Assembly (NCBI RefSeq): GCF_002115745.1
Contig: NZ_JFKB01000006.1
Location: forward strand, 1 to 64,000
Source: Thalassospira alkalitolerans
GTDB lineage: Bacteria; Pseudomonadota; Alphaproteobacteria; Rhodospirillales; Thalassospiraceae
Reading direction: 5' to 3'
Length of the DNA: 64,000 nt
The translations under genes and the position numbers were made by a program. Below the pieces are notes generated by a model. That model was not told where the DNA came from. It saw only the letters and a program-made list of their open reading frames with translations, and ran no database searches. Of this stretch, positions 27,627-36,799 are shown piece by piece (the first letter of the stretch is position 1; every line of letters begins with the position of its first letter).

Positions 27627-27731
27627 AAAAAAAAGGCCGCCTATGACAGCGGCCCAAGTCTAGGGAGGAAACGTCCAAGAAACGAGCGACAAGTCGCTCG
27701 CCGGAATGCGCTACGTCCTACCGCAGCGCAC
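27627..27731 (-). ncRNA. Candidate small RNA with anti-Shine-Dalgarno motif
   Basis: On the minus strand a promoter TTGCGT (27766-27761), 17-base spacer and TAATCT (27743-27738) predicts a start near 27731. The transcript would open with a hairpin (TGCGCT/AGCGCA, 27730-27707). A perfect CGAGCGA/TCGCTCG hairpin with a CTTG tetraloop (27700-27683) follows, then an unpaired GTTTCCTCCC (27672-27663). A GGCCGC/GCGGCC terminator with eight Ts (27654-27627) closes it. It contains no reading frame. The layout resembles alphaproteobacterial trans-acting RNAs that use CCUCCC loops to block ribosome-binding sites. It could be confirmed only by expression data. Confidence 0.58.
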
Positions 27732-28552
27732 AAATGGAGATTACCCATAAGTTCAGGCGGACGCAACACGTTTTTGACTGTTTTTTTATCAAAAAAATAA
27801 ATGCTCCTTTTTTGATCAAAATTTCATCGAACTGACACTTTTTCGAACTGAATCCCGCCCACCTAAGGTCACTTTTTCATCACTCTTCCCATCCCCGCCC
27901 CAGGTTCACTTATGAACTATTGGCAAATAGCAACACAGACTCCAGCAAAATATTGGCGGAAACACTGCGATTCCAATGCAAGATTCGAAAATTTATACTT
28001 CGATTCCCATCATGAGAAATCACTTTGCCATCCCCCAACCGCACAGGTCTGCGCCGGACGACACCATTATGAATATGGATTTCACAACGAATACATGACG
28101 GAACAACCATTGCCCGAAGCAATGGAATCGCCACAAAACAGCCCCAGAGGACTATCCAAAGGATACCCCCAACTGGATCAAGGAACGTCGATCATTCACG
28201 GAAGCTGATGACGGCGATGGCCGTTATGGTGGTCTGGGCGAACAAGGAGGAGAACCGAAAGAGAACCGGACGAGAGAATAATAGATCGGATAATCAGGGA
28301 ACGGCTTCATGGCTTGCATAGATATACAAAGCCACCGCGCCGGAGAATGATGTTATTCGCAAGTTTCAACGATCAATCATTCCACGCAACACCGACACGA
28401 AAAGACAATCAGATTAAGCATCCATCTTACGCGTGCGGGTCCATGATCGGGATCGTCATAAACGACAGGGTTTGACCAAAATTGCGACACTGTGCTGACC
28501 GCCATTTACGACAATCTTGCGCACGAGGCTGGCCGAAACCTATGGTCAGGGC

Positions 28553-29821
28553 CTAATTAAGCGACTGATTAAGCGCCGCACTGTCGGGACGTGCCTTTGC
28601 CTTGGAGGCCGAGGATGTTCTGCGGCCCGACAGGCCTTCGGCGACGATCTGTTCGCGGTCACGGCGTTTTTTGGCGTCATACATACGCTGATCCGCCAGA
28701 TCAATCAGGTTATGGGGCTGAGAAATGGCATCTTCGACCCGTTCCGCCAGACCACAGCTGGCCTGCTGTCCGCGACCGTTTGCCAGTTCAGCAAGACCGG
28801 GGGACATAACGCGCTGTATGACTTCATCGGCCCGTTCAAGTGTCAGGTCCGGCAAGATAACAAGGAATTCCTCGCCACCCCAGCGGATCACCAAATCAGA
28901 GCGACGGAACCGTTGCGAAAGATTGATACCGACTTCGCGCAAAATCCGATCACCGTAATCATGACCGAACTTGTCATTGATCTTTTTGAAGTCATCCAGA
29001 TCGATAAAAGCCACCGTCAACGGACTGCGTTTGCGATAGGCCGTTTCGAAATTCAGACTGAGCATTTCCATGCCAAAGGCGCGGGTATAAACCCCGGTCA
29101 GCGGATCAATGGCAATTTCCTGAGCCGCAACAATTGTTCGGTAAAGTTGCACCAAAGCAGCCATCACCGAAAGCGGCAGCAACACAAACAGAACCATTTC
29201 AAGGGGCACATAGCCACTTGCCACCGGCCCCCGTGCGCCAAGAACCAACAGCATAAGAATGGGGGACACCATCACCCCGGCCTCGACCAGGGTCAGCGGC
29301 ATGATCGCCACCAGCACAACAATCCCCATCAACAGGAAACTATGCGCCGTTAACATCCTGGTATTGGCGTTAAGGTCGCTACCGGAAAAACCGCAAAGCA
29401 GCGTCGCGGCAATAACCACAAGCAGCATCGGCAAATACGGCAAGCGCCGACGCCATTTTGAACTGACCGCACGGTTTAGCAAAACCGCGGTGGCAACTGC
29501 CATCACAAGAAACCGCATAATCACGGTTTGCGATTGCCAAAGACCAGTCCCATAGGCCCCGTCCCAAAGCGGAACCACCAGCAGCAATACAATGGTAAAC
29601 AGAGCAGCAAAGCGTGCGGTCAACTGGACCGACTCCTTGCGCCGCAGATGCAAAAGTTCCGCATGTCGTGGTGTATAAAGAAAGTCTCGATAGCGGCAAC
29701 GCAGTATGCCTGCGAAGCGCCCACTATCTTTTTCAGAACCAGACAGCACGCGGAACAGCTCCAACTCATCGATACGAAGGAGCCACAGCAGCCCCGAAAA
29801 CAAATCCCGGAACCTGTTCAT
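28553..29821 (-). CDS. Membrane-bound diguanylate cyclase (GGDEF)
   Basis: This 422-residue protein should make cyclic di-GMP. An N-terminal cytoplasmic stretch of about 65 residues is followed by about six membrane helices (residues 68-225) of no recognised sensor family. The GGDEF domain occupies about 235-385. Its active-site motif is GGEEF at residues 315-319, an accepted variant. An allosteric I-site RRSD lies five residues before it, so product inhibition is expected. DPLTGVYTRAF marks the domain start. The C-terminal 35 residues are Ser/Ala/Lys-rich and probably disordered. The gene stands alone between two long non-coding stretches. Confidence 0.9.
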   Translation of the reverse strand: MNRFRDLFSGLLWLLRIDELELFRVLSGSEKDSGRFAGILRCRYRDFLYTPRHAELLHLRRKESVQLTARFAALFTIVLLLVVPLWDGAYGTGLWQSQTVIMRFLVMAVATAVLLNRAVSSKWRRRLPYLPMLLVVIAATLLCGFSGSDLNANTRMLTAHSFLLMGIVVLVAIMPLTLVEAGVMVSPILMLLVLGARGPVASGYVPLEMVLFVLLPLSVMAALVQLYRTIVAAQEIAIDPLTGVYTRAFGMEMLSLNFETAYRKRSPLTVAFIDLDDFKKINDKFGHDYGDRILREVGINLSQRFRRSDLVIRWGGEEFLVILPDLTLERADEVIQRVMSPGLAELANGRGQQASCGLAERVEDAISQPHNLIDLADQRMYDAKKRRDREQIVAEGLSGRRTSSASKAKARPDSAALNQSLN

Positions 29822-30399
29822 TCAATGTGTTCTGATTGAATAAAATCGCTCAAACAGGTTCGATAGCAACGCAGAAAGACAAAAGCCATTTCAAACTGCT
29901 ACCGGATTTGGTGGTTTTATCGTTCCAAACCACCGAACATTCGCTTGTTTATGCATAGAAGACATTACGAACCCCCGGAAAAGTTTCGGCTTCCGGCGGA
30001 AAAATTCTACCTGCAAATAAACTGACGAATGCAGAACACATTTAACGATCAAGTTCCGACCCGTGAATGATCGTTCCCTGATTTAACCGCTAATTCAACT
30101 ATCCAGAAGAGGTGGCTAGGTGGTTTTGGGTTAATTTTTAACTAAATCGAGGCGAAATAGCAGAAATAAGTGCCTGTTTTCACAAGACGATCCCGAAAAC
30201 CAACCTCTTTAGGTTGTTTTTCGCACCCCCGATGCCAGTAAAACCATAGCGCGCACCCAAAATTGCGTACGATTCGCAACCCCATTGCGAATGACAAAAA
30301 TAAAACCGCCACACCGGAAACCGATGTGGCGGAAATTTTACGTGATGCCACAAAGCAGCTCTGAAGCTCAGATGATCCGCCGGACCGACAGAACCGATA
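29822..30399. other. Intergenic region between dgcA and the diguanylate cyclase
   Basis: This 578-base A+T-rich stretch contains the promoter of the diguanylate cyclase gene and the dgcA terminator (30295-30332). A weak stem CAACCT/AGGTTG with five Ts lies at 30201-30221, readable as a terminator on the plus strand, but no transcript leading to it is apparent. No coding frame is credible. Confidence 0.5.
30295..30332 (-). terminator. Rho-independent terminator of the dgcN-dgcA operon
   Basis: On the minus strand CCGCCACA (30332-30325) pairs with TGTGGCGG (30313-30306), extended inward by CGG/CCG after one mismatch. The tail TTTTATTTTT follows. It lies 68 bases past the dgcA stop. Confidence 0.78.
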
Positions 30400-31380
30400 T
30401 CAGCCCCAAAGCGCCGGATCAGGAAGCCCCATCACACCTTTGTCAAACACCAGACCGTTTTCACGGTCTTTTGCCATCCAAAGCGGTCCGTCAAGATCAA
30501 CGATCCGGGCCCCGGCCGCGACAATCATCGCTGGCGCCATCGCAAGCGAGGTTCCAACCATGCAGCCAACCATAACCTGCATGCCGACTTTTGACGCAGC
30601 ATCGGCAAGTTCAAGCGCCCCGGTCAGGCCACCGGCCTTGTCGAGCTTGATATTGATCATGTCGTAAAGCTGGGCAAGGCGCGGAATATCCGCAACGGTA
30701 TGAACCGATTCATCGGCACACAGCAACACCGGACAATCAATATCGATCAAACCGTCATCCTGCCCGGCGGGCAGCGGCTGTTCGATCATTTCAACGCCAA
30801 GTGCATCAAGCTCCGCACCGATATCTTCGAGCAAGGCAATCGTCCATGCCTCGTTCGCATCGACAATCAGGCGCGCGGTCGGCGCGCCTTCGCGTACGGC
30901 ACGCACCGATTCCAGCACGTTTTCACCGTTCAGCTTAAGCTTGAGCAACGGTGCGGATGCCGCCTTGCGGGCGGCTTCGCGCATCGCATCGGGGGTATCA
31001 AGGCTTAGCGTTTCAGCCGTTACCAAACCTTCGGGGGCCTTGCGTTCGGCAAGTTCCCAGGCGCGGCGGCCAAACCGTTTGGCTTCGAGATCCCAATAGG
31101 CACAGTCGACGGCATTCCGCGCCGCACCGGCCTTCATCGCGCTTTGCAGTTCCTTGCGCGTCATGCCACGCGCAAGGGCATCTTTCTGGGCCTCGATATC
31201 GGCAATCACCTGTTCGACAGTTTCCCCATATCGGGCATAGGGAACGCATTCCCCGTAACCCGTATGATCACCATCGGTCAGGGTGACCTTGACGACATGG
31301 GCCTCGGTCTTGGCCCCGCGCGAGATTTTGAACGCCCCGCGCAGGGGAAAGACTTCGGATGTGACACTTACGTGCGGCAC
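30400..31380 (-). CDS. dgcA: N-acetyl-D-glutamate racemase DgcA (dipeptide-epimerase fold)
   Basis: This 326-residue enolase-superfamily enzyme resembles L-Ala-D/L-Glu epimerases. The KxK catalytic lysine is in LLKLKLNGE. Metal ligands are the Asp of RLIVDANEAW, the Glu of VEMIEQPLP and the Asp of CADESVHT; the second lysine is in NIKLDKAGG. The frame starts at GTG 31380, one base after the dgcN stop, with AGGAGA upstream; the longer frame to 31536 only reads antisense of dgcN sense codons. In marine proteobacteria the DgcN-DgcA pair has been described as a D-glutamate pathway in which DgcA converts N-acetyl-D-Glu to N-acetyl-L-Glu. The coupled gene order here supports that assignment over a murein-peptide role. 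Confidence 0.85.
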   Translation of the reverse strand: MPHVSVTSEVFPLRGAFKISRGAKTEAHVVKVTLTDGDHTGYGECVPYARYGETVEQVIADIEAQKDALARGMTRKELQSAMKAGAARNAVDCAYWDLEAKRFGRRAWELAERKAPEGLVTAETLSLDTPDAMREAARKAASAPLLKLKLNGENVLESVRAVREGAPTARLIVDANEAWTIALLEDIGAELDALGVEMIEQPLPAGQDDGLIDIDCPVLLCADESVHTVADIPRLAQLYDMINIKLDKAGGLTGALELADAASKVGMQVMVGCMVGTSLAMAPAMIVAAGARIVDLDGPLWMAKDRENGLVFDKGVMGLPDPALWG

Positions 31381-31381
31381 A

Positions 31382-32386
31382 TCAGATCTCCTGTAATTTG
31401 TCGACGAGGGCTGCAACGCCGGTACGGACCGGATCAACACATGGCAGGCCAAATTCGGCTTCGACTTCGGCAAACAATTTGCTGGCGGCAGCATCATCAA
31501 GCGACTTGGTATTAATAGCAAACCCGGCCACCACACACGCCGGGTTGGTCAGACGCGCATGCATCAGGTTAACTTCCAGCGTCGTTTTAAGATCGGGAAG
31601 CTTATAGCCCGGCAGACCGCGCATATGAGTACGAGTCGGTTCGTGACACACAATGATCGCATCAGGTTGCGAACCATGGATCAGGCCCATGGACACACCG
31701 GCAAAGGACGCATGGAACAGGCTGCCCTGCCCTTCGACAACGTCCCAGTGATCGGGTTCATTGGCAGGTGCAATAGTTTCAACCGCACCGGAAATAAAAT
31801 CGGAAATCACCGCATCAACCGAAATGCCTTCGCCTGCGATAAAGATGCCGGTCTGACCGGTCGCACGGAAGGTCGATTTCATACCGCGTTTTTTCATTTC
31901 GGCATCAAGGGCCAGGGCGGTGTACATTTTACCGACCGAACAATCGGTACCGACGGCCAAAACACGTTTGCCTGGACGTTTTTCACCATTCCCGATCGGC
32001 AATTTGCCATCGAAATGACGGACGTCGAAAAGTTTTACGCCCTTTGCCTTGGCCGCATCGACCAGTTCGGGAATCGTCGACAGACGGGTGTGCAAACCAT
32101 TGGCGATATCCATGCCGGCATCAATCGCCGCCAACAGGGTTTCCATCCATGCCGGTCCAATAACACCACCACGGTTGGCAACGCCAAGCACAAGGGTTTT
32201 AACGCCAGCAGCACGGGCTTCGGCGATTGATTTTTCCGGCAGGCCAAGATCGGCCTGGCACCCCGGAAGGCTTAGCTGGGCAACACACCATTCCGGGCGC
32301 CATTGCTTGATGCCAATTGCGGTTTTTGCCGCCAGTTCGTCCGGCGCGTCACCAAGAAACATAAGATACGGATGTTCGATTTTCAT
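31382..32386 (-). CDS. dgcN: D-glutamate N-acetyltransferase DgcN (DUF1611)
   Basis: This 334-residue protein of the former DUF1611 family has an N-terminal Rossmann-like part. A P-loop-like segment (VGTDCSGKMYTAL-type, here AVGTDCSVGKMYTALAL) and RATGQTGIFIAGEG follow. Family members were annotated as unknown until DgcN was reported to acetylate D-glutamate. The gene is coupled to dgcA, so the pair can turn D-Glu into N-acetyl-L-Glu for later deacetylation. A good ribosome-binding site (AAGGAGGTAAA) precedes the ATG. It is divergent from the glutamine-synthetase-family gene. Confidence 0.85.
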   Translation of the reverse strand: MKIEHPYLMFLGDAPDELAAKTAIGIKQWRPEWCVAQLSLPGCQADLGLPEKSIAEARAAGVKTLVLGVANRGGVIGPAWMETLLAAIDAGMDIANGLHTRLSTIPELVDAAKAKGVKLFDVRHFDGKLPIGNGEKRPGKRVLAVGTDCSVGKMYTALALDAEMKKRGMKSTFRATGQTGIFIAGEGISVDAVISDFISGAVETIAPANEPDHWDVVEGQGSLFHASFAGVSMGLIHGSQPDAIIVCHEPTRTHMRGLPGYKLPDLKTTLEVNLMHARLTNPACVVAGFAINTKSLDDAAASKLFAEVEAEFGLPCVDPVRTGVAALVDKLQEI

Positions 32387-32463
32387 TTTACCTCCTTGAC
32401 CAGCGTCCAGCCGCTGCCCTTATAATCTGGATCGACTATAGCGCAACTTGGTGGGAGCCATCC

Positions 32464-32483
32464 AGATATATGAACCGATATCT
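32464..32483. promoter_or_regulatory. Inverted repeat between dgcN and the PuuA-like gene
   Basis: AGATAT (32464-32469) and ATATCT (32478-32483) form an inverted repeat with an 8-base spacer, in the 270-base region shared by two divergent nitrogen genes. It is a possible operator; the regulator is unknown and the arms are short. Confidence 0.3.
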
Positions 32484-32656
32484 TCGACTATCCACCAAAA
32501 TGTTCGCATAAAATTCTATTAACTGAAGAAACAACAAAAAAATATTCTAAACTCGTATCAGACAACCCTTGTTTCTTGTGAATTTGACCGGGAAACGCCC
32601 GGAAAACGCAAGAAAATGCAATTTTGAAGGACTGGCGTGAAAGCGCCCGACTACAC

Positions 32657-34006
32657 ATGAGCACCGATCTCAAAAAGTGGCTTTCTGACCGCAAAATTGA
32701 CGAAGTCGAATGTATTGTCCCTGACATGTCCGGGGTGGCGCGCGGCAAAGTTTTGCCAACGCAGAAGTTTCTGCGCGGGCTTGAAGCCAAAAGCCTTGCC
32801 ATCCCCGAAGCAATTTTTTCCATGACGGTCACCGGGGGATACCCCGAAGAAACCGACGCGTTTCTTGACCCGGCGGAAAAGGATGTGGTGATGGTTCCTG
32901 ATCCGGAAACCATCCGCGTCGTGCCGTGGTACGAAGAACCCACCGCACAGATTATTTGCGACTGTTATCATTTCTATGGCGACGAGGTTTCGATCTCGCC
33001 GCGCTATGTTCTTAAGCGTGTGCTTAAAGCGTTTGAAGAACGTGGCATGAAACCAATTATTGCTCCGGAACTTGAATTTTATCTGGTGGCCAAAAACACC
33101 GATCCGGACAACCCGCTTGAGCCGCCGATTGGCCGTTCGGGACGCCCTGAACGGGCATCGAATGCCTTTGGTATTGATGCAATCAACGAGTTCGATCCGC
33201 TGATTGAAGACCTGTATGATTATTGCGAGGCCATGGATATCGATGCTGATACCATGAGTCACGAATCGGGTCCCGCCCAGCTTGAAATGAACTTTAATCA
33301 CGGCTATCCCCTGGAACTGGCCGATCAGGCATTCCTGTTCAAACGGACATTGCGTGAAACCGCGCTTAAGCACGGCGTATACGGCACCTTCATGGCCAAA
33401 CCGATGGGCAATCATCCGGGCAGTGCCATGCATATCCATCAAAGCATCATCGACATCAAAACAGGTGAGAACCTGTTTGCCGATCCTGATGGCGAAAACT
33501 CCAAGATGTTTCTGAACTATATTGGTGGTTTGCAGCGTTATCTTCCGGCTGCGATGCCGCTTTTGGCACCAAACATGAACAGCTATCGCCGTTTACAGCC
33601 TTGGTCGGATGCACCGATCAACATGCATTGGTCGCTTGATAACCGGACAGTTGGCCTGCGCCAGCCGAACGGCCCACCCAGTGCACGTCGTATCGAAAAC
33701 CGCATTCCGGGTGCCGATGCCAATCCGTATCTGTCGATTGCCGCATCGCTTGCGTGTGGTCTGCTTGGCATTATCGAAGAAATCGAACCGACGGCCCCAA
33801 TCGTAGGCTCAGGTTATGACCGGGCACATTCCCTGCCGCGTCATATTCACGAAGCACTGGCCAAATTCCAGCGGTGCAAACCGCTGAAAGACCTGCTGGG
33901 CGAAGAATTTTCGGCAGCCGTTCTGGCCGTTAAAGAAGCCGAGTGGGATGCCTATCAGACCGTGATCAGCGCGTGGGAGCGTGAACATCTGCTTCTGAAT
34001 GTCTAG
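32657..34006 (+). CDS. Glutamine-synthetase-family protein, PuuA-like gamma-glutamylpolyamine synthetase
   Basis: This 449-residue enzyme has the glutamine synthetase fold. The N-terminal beta-grasp has DEVECIVPDMSGVARGK. The catalytic metal residues are in APELEFYL, SHESGPAQLEMNF and GSAMHIHQS. The nucleotide and glutamate site is in NRTVGLRQPNG and RIENRIPGADANPYL. True GlnA features, such as the adenylylation tyrosine region of GSI, are not evident, and the length fits PuuA. PuuA joins glutamate to putrescine as the first step of putrescine breakdown, and the putrescine importer genes potFGHI lie 1.7 kb downstream. ATG 32657 is used; an in-frame TTG at 32624 is less likely. Other gamma-glutamylamide synthetase substrates cannot be excluded. 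Confidence 0.82.
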   Translation: MSTDLKKWLSDRKIDEVECIVPDMSGVARGKVLPTQKFLRGLEAKSLAIPEAIFSMTVTGGYPEETDAFLDPAEKDVVMVPDPETIRVVPWYEEPTAQIICDCYHFYGDEVSISPRYVLKRVLKAFEERGMKPIIAPELEFYLVAKNTDPDNPLEPPIGRSGRPERASNAFGIDAINEFDPLIEDLYDYCEAMDIDADTMSHESGPAQLEMNFNHGYPLELADQAFLFKRTLRETALKHGVYGTFMAKPMGNHPGSAMHIHQSIIDIKTGENLFADPDGENSKMFLNYIGGLQRYLPAAMPLLAPNMNSYRRLQPWSDAPINMHWSLDNRTVGLRQPNGPPSARRIENRIPGADANPYLSIAASLACGLLGIIEEIEPTAPIVGSGYDRAHSLPRHIHEALAKFQRCKPLKDLLGEEFSAAVLAVKEAEWDAYQTVISAWEREHLLLNV

Positions 34007-34063
34007 GAACGTGCCTTACGGCTAATTGTTGCAAAACCAACGTGACAATTACACAAAACCATT

Positions 34064-34108
34064 CAACCGGGCGCGAGGTAATCCCTTGCGCCCGGTTGTT
34101 GTCTTTTT
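34064..34108 (+). terminator. Rho-independent terminator after the PuuA-like gene
   Basis: CAACCGGGCGC (34064-34074) pairs with GCGCCCGGTTG (34088-34098), and TTGTCTTTTTAT follows. The perfect 11-base GC-rich stem ends this single-gene transcript. Confidence 0.82.
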
Positions 34109-34302
34109 ATGCCAAGCGCACGCAAAAACATACGAGTCGAACCTGCTGGATTTGGGCATATGCCTTTTGGCTGCGGCTCACAATTCACCCCAACGTCACC
34201 AAACAATCATCACCGTGAAACAGTTTTCGGCAACCATACAACGTTGAACATAACGCAATCCTTTCAGATGCAATTCCGTTCAACGGCCCAAAAGGTTTTC
34301 GA

Positions 34303-35376
34303 ATGCAGCGCGCCCTTGCCCTTACATCGGTTTTCATTTTCCTTTCGGCACCTGCTTTTGCCGATAATGACCATAACCTGACGATACTGGGCACCTATGT
34401 GATTCCAAGTGGTTTGCAAATAGACGACGTCGAGTTCGGTGGCATATCAGGACTGGATTACCAGCCGGAAACAGGAAAATTCATCGCGATTTCCGATGAC
34501 CGTTCGCAAAAAGCCCCGGCCCGATTCTATGATATCGATATCAATCTGTCGAAAGACGGCATTACCGGTATCAATATCGCCGCCATGCACAGCCTGGAAA
34601 ACGCACAGGGACAGGCATGGGCCGAAAAAACAACCGACCCCGAAGGCATTGCCTTTGATCATGCCTACCAATCGATTTTCTGGTCCAGCGAAGTTGGCCC
34701 TGCCCTGTACAAGGCGGATTTGAATGGCAAGCTTTTGCAGGAATTTGTACTGCCGGACGCCTATATACCCAATTCCGATGGCACCAGGGGCATCTATAAC
34801 AATCAGGCATTTGAAGGCCTGACAGTGTCAAATGATGGCAAGCATATTTACGTCGCCACCGAAAATGCCCTGATCCAGGATGGCCCCAAAGCATCCCTTG
34901 ATGCTGTCAGCCCGTCACGGATACTGCAACTTGATGCCGTAACCGGTGAAACCATCGCCGAATATATCTATGAAACCGACAAGATCCCGGTCAAGGCCGT
35001 GAATAACGGCTGGAATGACAATGGGCTTAGCGAGATCCGCGCCCTTGCGAGCGGTGATTTTCTGGTGACGGAACGCTCTTATGCCGAGGGGATTGGCTTT
35101 AATATCCGCCTTTACCGCGTCAGCCTGAAACAGGCGACCAACATCGCCGGTGCAAAAAGCATCAAAGGCATGGATGTCCAGCCGGTTTCCAAAGAAGAAA
35201 TCCTGACCATCAAGGATGGTGATTTCGGTTTCAGTCACACAGACAATATCGAAGCCATCAGCTTTGGACCGGAAATCGACGGGTATCAGACCCTGATCCT
35301 TGCAACGGACAACAATTTCAACATCAAAGAAGAAACGCAGTTTTATGCGTTTTCACTGCCGATAGATTTCAAATAG
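34303..35376 (+). CDS. Secreted phytase-like esterase domain protein
   Basis: This 357-residue protein has a signal peptide (residues about 1-20, ending SAPAFA) and should be periplasmic. The remainder matches the esterase-like-activity-of-phytase family, a six-bladed beta-propeller. Markers are FGGISGLDYQPETGKFIAISDD near the mature start, TDPEGIAFD, FEGLTVSNDGKHIYVATE and GFSHTDNIEAISFGP. The biochemical function of these proteins is poorly known; phosphoester hydrolysis is presumed from the family name only. It is flanked by a terminator on the left and 319 non-coding bases on the right, so it appears monocistronic. Confidence 0.83.
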   Translation: MQRALALTSVFIFLSAPAFADNDHNLTILGTYVIPSGLQIDDVEFGGISGLDYQPETGKFIAISDDRSQKAPARFYDIDINLSKDGITGINIAAMHSLENAQGQAWAEKTTDPEGIAFDHAYQSIFWSSEVGPALYKADLNGKLLQEFVLPDAYIPNSDGTRGIYNNQAFEGLTVSNDGKHIYVATENALIQDGPKASLDAVSPSRILQLDAVTGETIAEYIYETDKIPVKAVNNGWNDNGLSEIRALASGDFLVTERSYAEGIGFNIRLYRVSLKQATNIAGAKSIKGMDVQPVSKEEILTIKDGDFGFSHTDNIEAISFGPEIDGYQTLILATDNNFNIKEETQFYAFSLPIDFK

Positions 35377-35695
35377 CATATTGCGGATATTACCCTGCCA
35401 AGCAAACGTCGTTTTGCAAAGTCGATCCGCTTTGGTCGCCATAAATGCGATGAAAGCCGGTCGGCTTTGCTGCTTTATAGCGCCACCGCATTTCGTTGCC
35501 TTTCGACTTCTACGGTCTTAAACGCAAGATTGTTGCACGACGGGTGCCTAATTTTTCACTTGATGCGAAAAATGCATAATAATCCATCTTGTGTTTGACA
35601 AAGCCCAAGGCATTCGAAGGATATATCAAAGGGCCTGAAATTTAAAAACAGGACCTTTGAATTTTCAAACGCTGCCACATGGGAGGCTCAGCGAA
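35377..35695. other. Intergenic region upstream of potF
   Basis: This 319-base stretch has no credible gene. A TTGACA near 35598 and an A/T-rich ATATATC about 20 bases further may form the potF promoter, though the spacing is not ideal. I see no clear terminator for the upstream phytase-like gene. Confidence 0.4.
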
Positions 35696-36799
35696 ATGAA
35701 ATATCTTCTTAAATCTTCCAGCCTAGTTGTGCTTGCCGCAGCCCTTTCCGGTGTTGCCGTAAGCGCATCTGCTGAAGACGTTCTGAACGTCTATAACTGG
35801 TCGGATTATATCGGCGAAGAAACCGTTGCCAATTTCGAAAAGGAATATGGCGTCAAGGTCAATTACGATGTCTATGACAGCAATCAGGTGGTTGAAGCCA
35901 AGCTTTTGGCGGGCAATTCCGGTTACGATCTTGTCGTTCCGACCCTGGCCGATGCCCAGCGACTTGTTCAGGCCGGTATTTTCCAGAAAATCGACAAATC
36001 GAAACTGGAAAACTTTGGCAACCTTGACAAGGTCATCCTGAACCAGACAGCAAAATACGATCCGAACAACGAATTTGCCGTTCCCTATCTTTGGGGCACC
36101 AACGGGATTGGCTATAACGTGGCCAAGGTCAAGGAAGTGCTTGGTGACGATGCACCGGTTGATAGCTGGGCGCTGGTCTTTGATCCGCAATATGCCGAAA
36201 AACTGTCGAAATGCGGAATGACCATGCTTGATGATCCGGGCGAGATCGTGCCACTGGTGAACTTCTATCTTGGCAAACCGGATTCCAAACAATCGAGCGA
36301 AGACATCGAAGCCGCGATGGCCGAACTCGACAAAATCCGCCCCTACATCACCTATTTCCACAGCTCGCAGTACATCAACGATCTTGCCAATGGGAATGTC
36401 TGCGTTTCTATCGGCTGGTCGGGTGATGTCGGTCAGGCAGCCCTTCGTGCGGATGAAGCCGGCAACGGCAATGAGATCAAATATGTGATCCCGAAAGAAG
36501 GCACCCTGATCTGGTTTGATGTGATGATGATCCCGGCGGATGCCCCAAACCCGGATCTGGCGCATAAATTCATCGATTACATCCTGCGCGCTGATGTCGG
36601 TGCGGATCTGGCAAACTATGTCGAATATGCCAGCCCGAACGAAGCGGCCATGGAATTCATCGACGAGGGCCTGAAATCCGATCCGGGCGTCTATCCGACC
36701 CAGGAAGTAAAAGAACGTCTTCGCTCCAAGATCGAACCGGGATCACGCGAGCTGCGCACCCGTACCCGTCTGTGGACCAAACTTAAAACCGGTCAATAA
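35696..36799 (+). CDS. potF: Putrescine-type ABC transporter substrate-binding protein PotF
   Basis: This 367-residue periplasmic polyamine-binding protein has a signal peptide ending SASA near residue 26. The start of the mature protein, EDVLNVYNWSDYIGEE, is the PotF/PotD hallmark. GNSGYDLVVPT, VPYLWGTNGIGYN and the polyamine-pocket segment CVSIGWSGDVGQA follow. Length is the same as in E. coli PotF. ATG 35696 is selected by the strong GGGAGG at 35681-35686. A terminator follows, so it may be expressed separately from and more strongly than potGHI. The nearby PuuA-like gene supports putrescine as ligand. Confidence 0.92.
   Translation: MKYLLKSSSLVVLAAALSGVAVSASAEDVLNVYNWSDYIGEETVANFEKEYGVKVNYDVYDSNQVVEAKLLAGNSGYDLVVPTLADAQRLVQAGIFQKIDKSKLENFGNLDKVILNQTAKYDPNNEFAVPYLWGTNGIGYNVAKVKEVLGDDAPVDSWALVFDPQYAEKLSKCGMTMLDDPGEIVPLVNFYLGKPDSKQSSEDIEAAMAELDKIRPYITYFHSSQYINDLANGNVCVSIGWSGDVGQAALRADEAGNGNEIKYVIPKEGTLIWFDVMMIPADAPNPDLAHKFIDYILRADVGADLANYVEYASPNEAAMEFIDEGLKSDPGVYPTQEVKERLRSKIEPGSRELRTRTRLWTKLKTGQ

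Larger units (their letters stand above)
27334..28552. other. Longest gene-poor stretch of the window
   Basis: About 1.2 kb lies between the GNAT stop and the diguanylate cyclase stop. It holds a terminator (27361-27391) and a small RNA candidate (27627-27731, minus strand). The rest (about 27770-28552) has only short frames of poor composition and no family resemblance. A 98-codon frame at 27912-28208 has no convincing ribosome-binding site or coding bias. Confidence 0.55.

Noticed and set aside
27912-28208. 98-codon plus-strand frame in the long non-coding stretch
   Set aside because: No good ribosome-binding site, composition unlike neighbouring genes, no family likeness.
28517-29353. 278-codon plus-strand frame
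   Set aside because: It lies antisense to the diguanylate cyclase gene, whose GGEEF and I-site motifs are clear; the antisense protein is rich in His and Gln and looks like a shadow.
30201-30221. Stem CAACCT/AGGTTG with five Ts as a plus-strand small RNA terminator
   Set aside because: Stem is short and I could not find a promoter or ordered structure upstream; left as a remark in the gap entry.
31381-31536. N-terminal extension of DgcA into dgcN
   Set aside because: It would overlap dgcN by about 150 bases; the GTG at 31380 with AGGAGA fits operon spacing.
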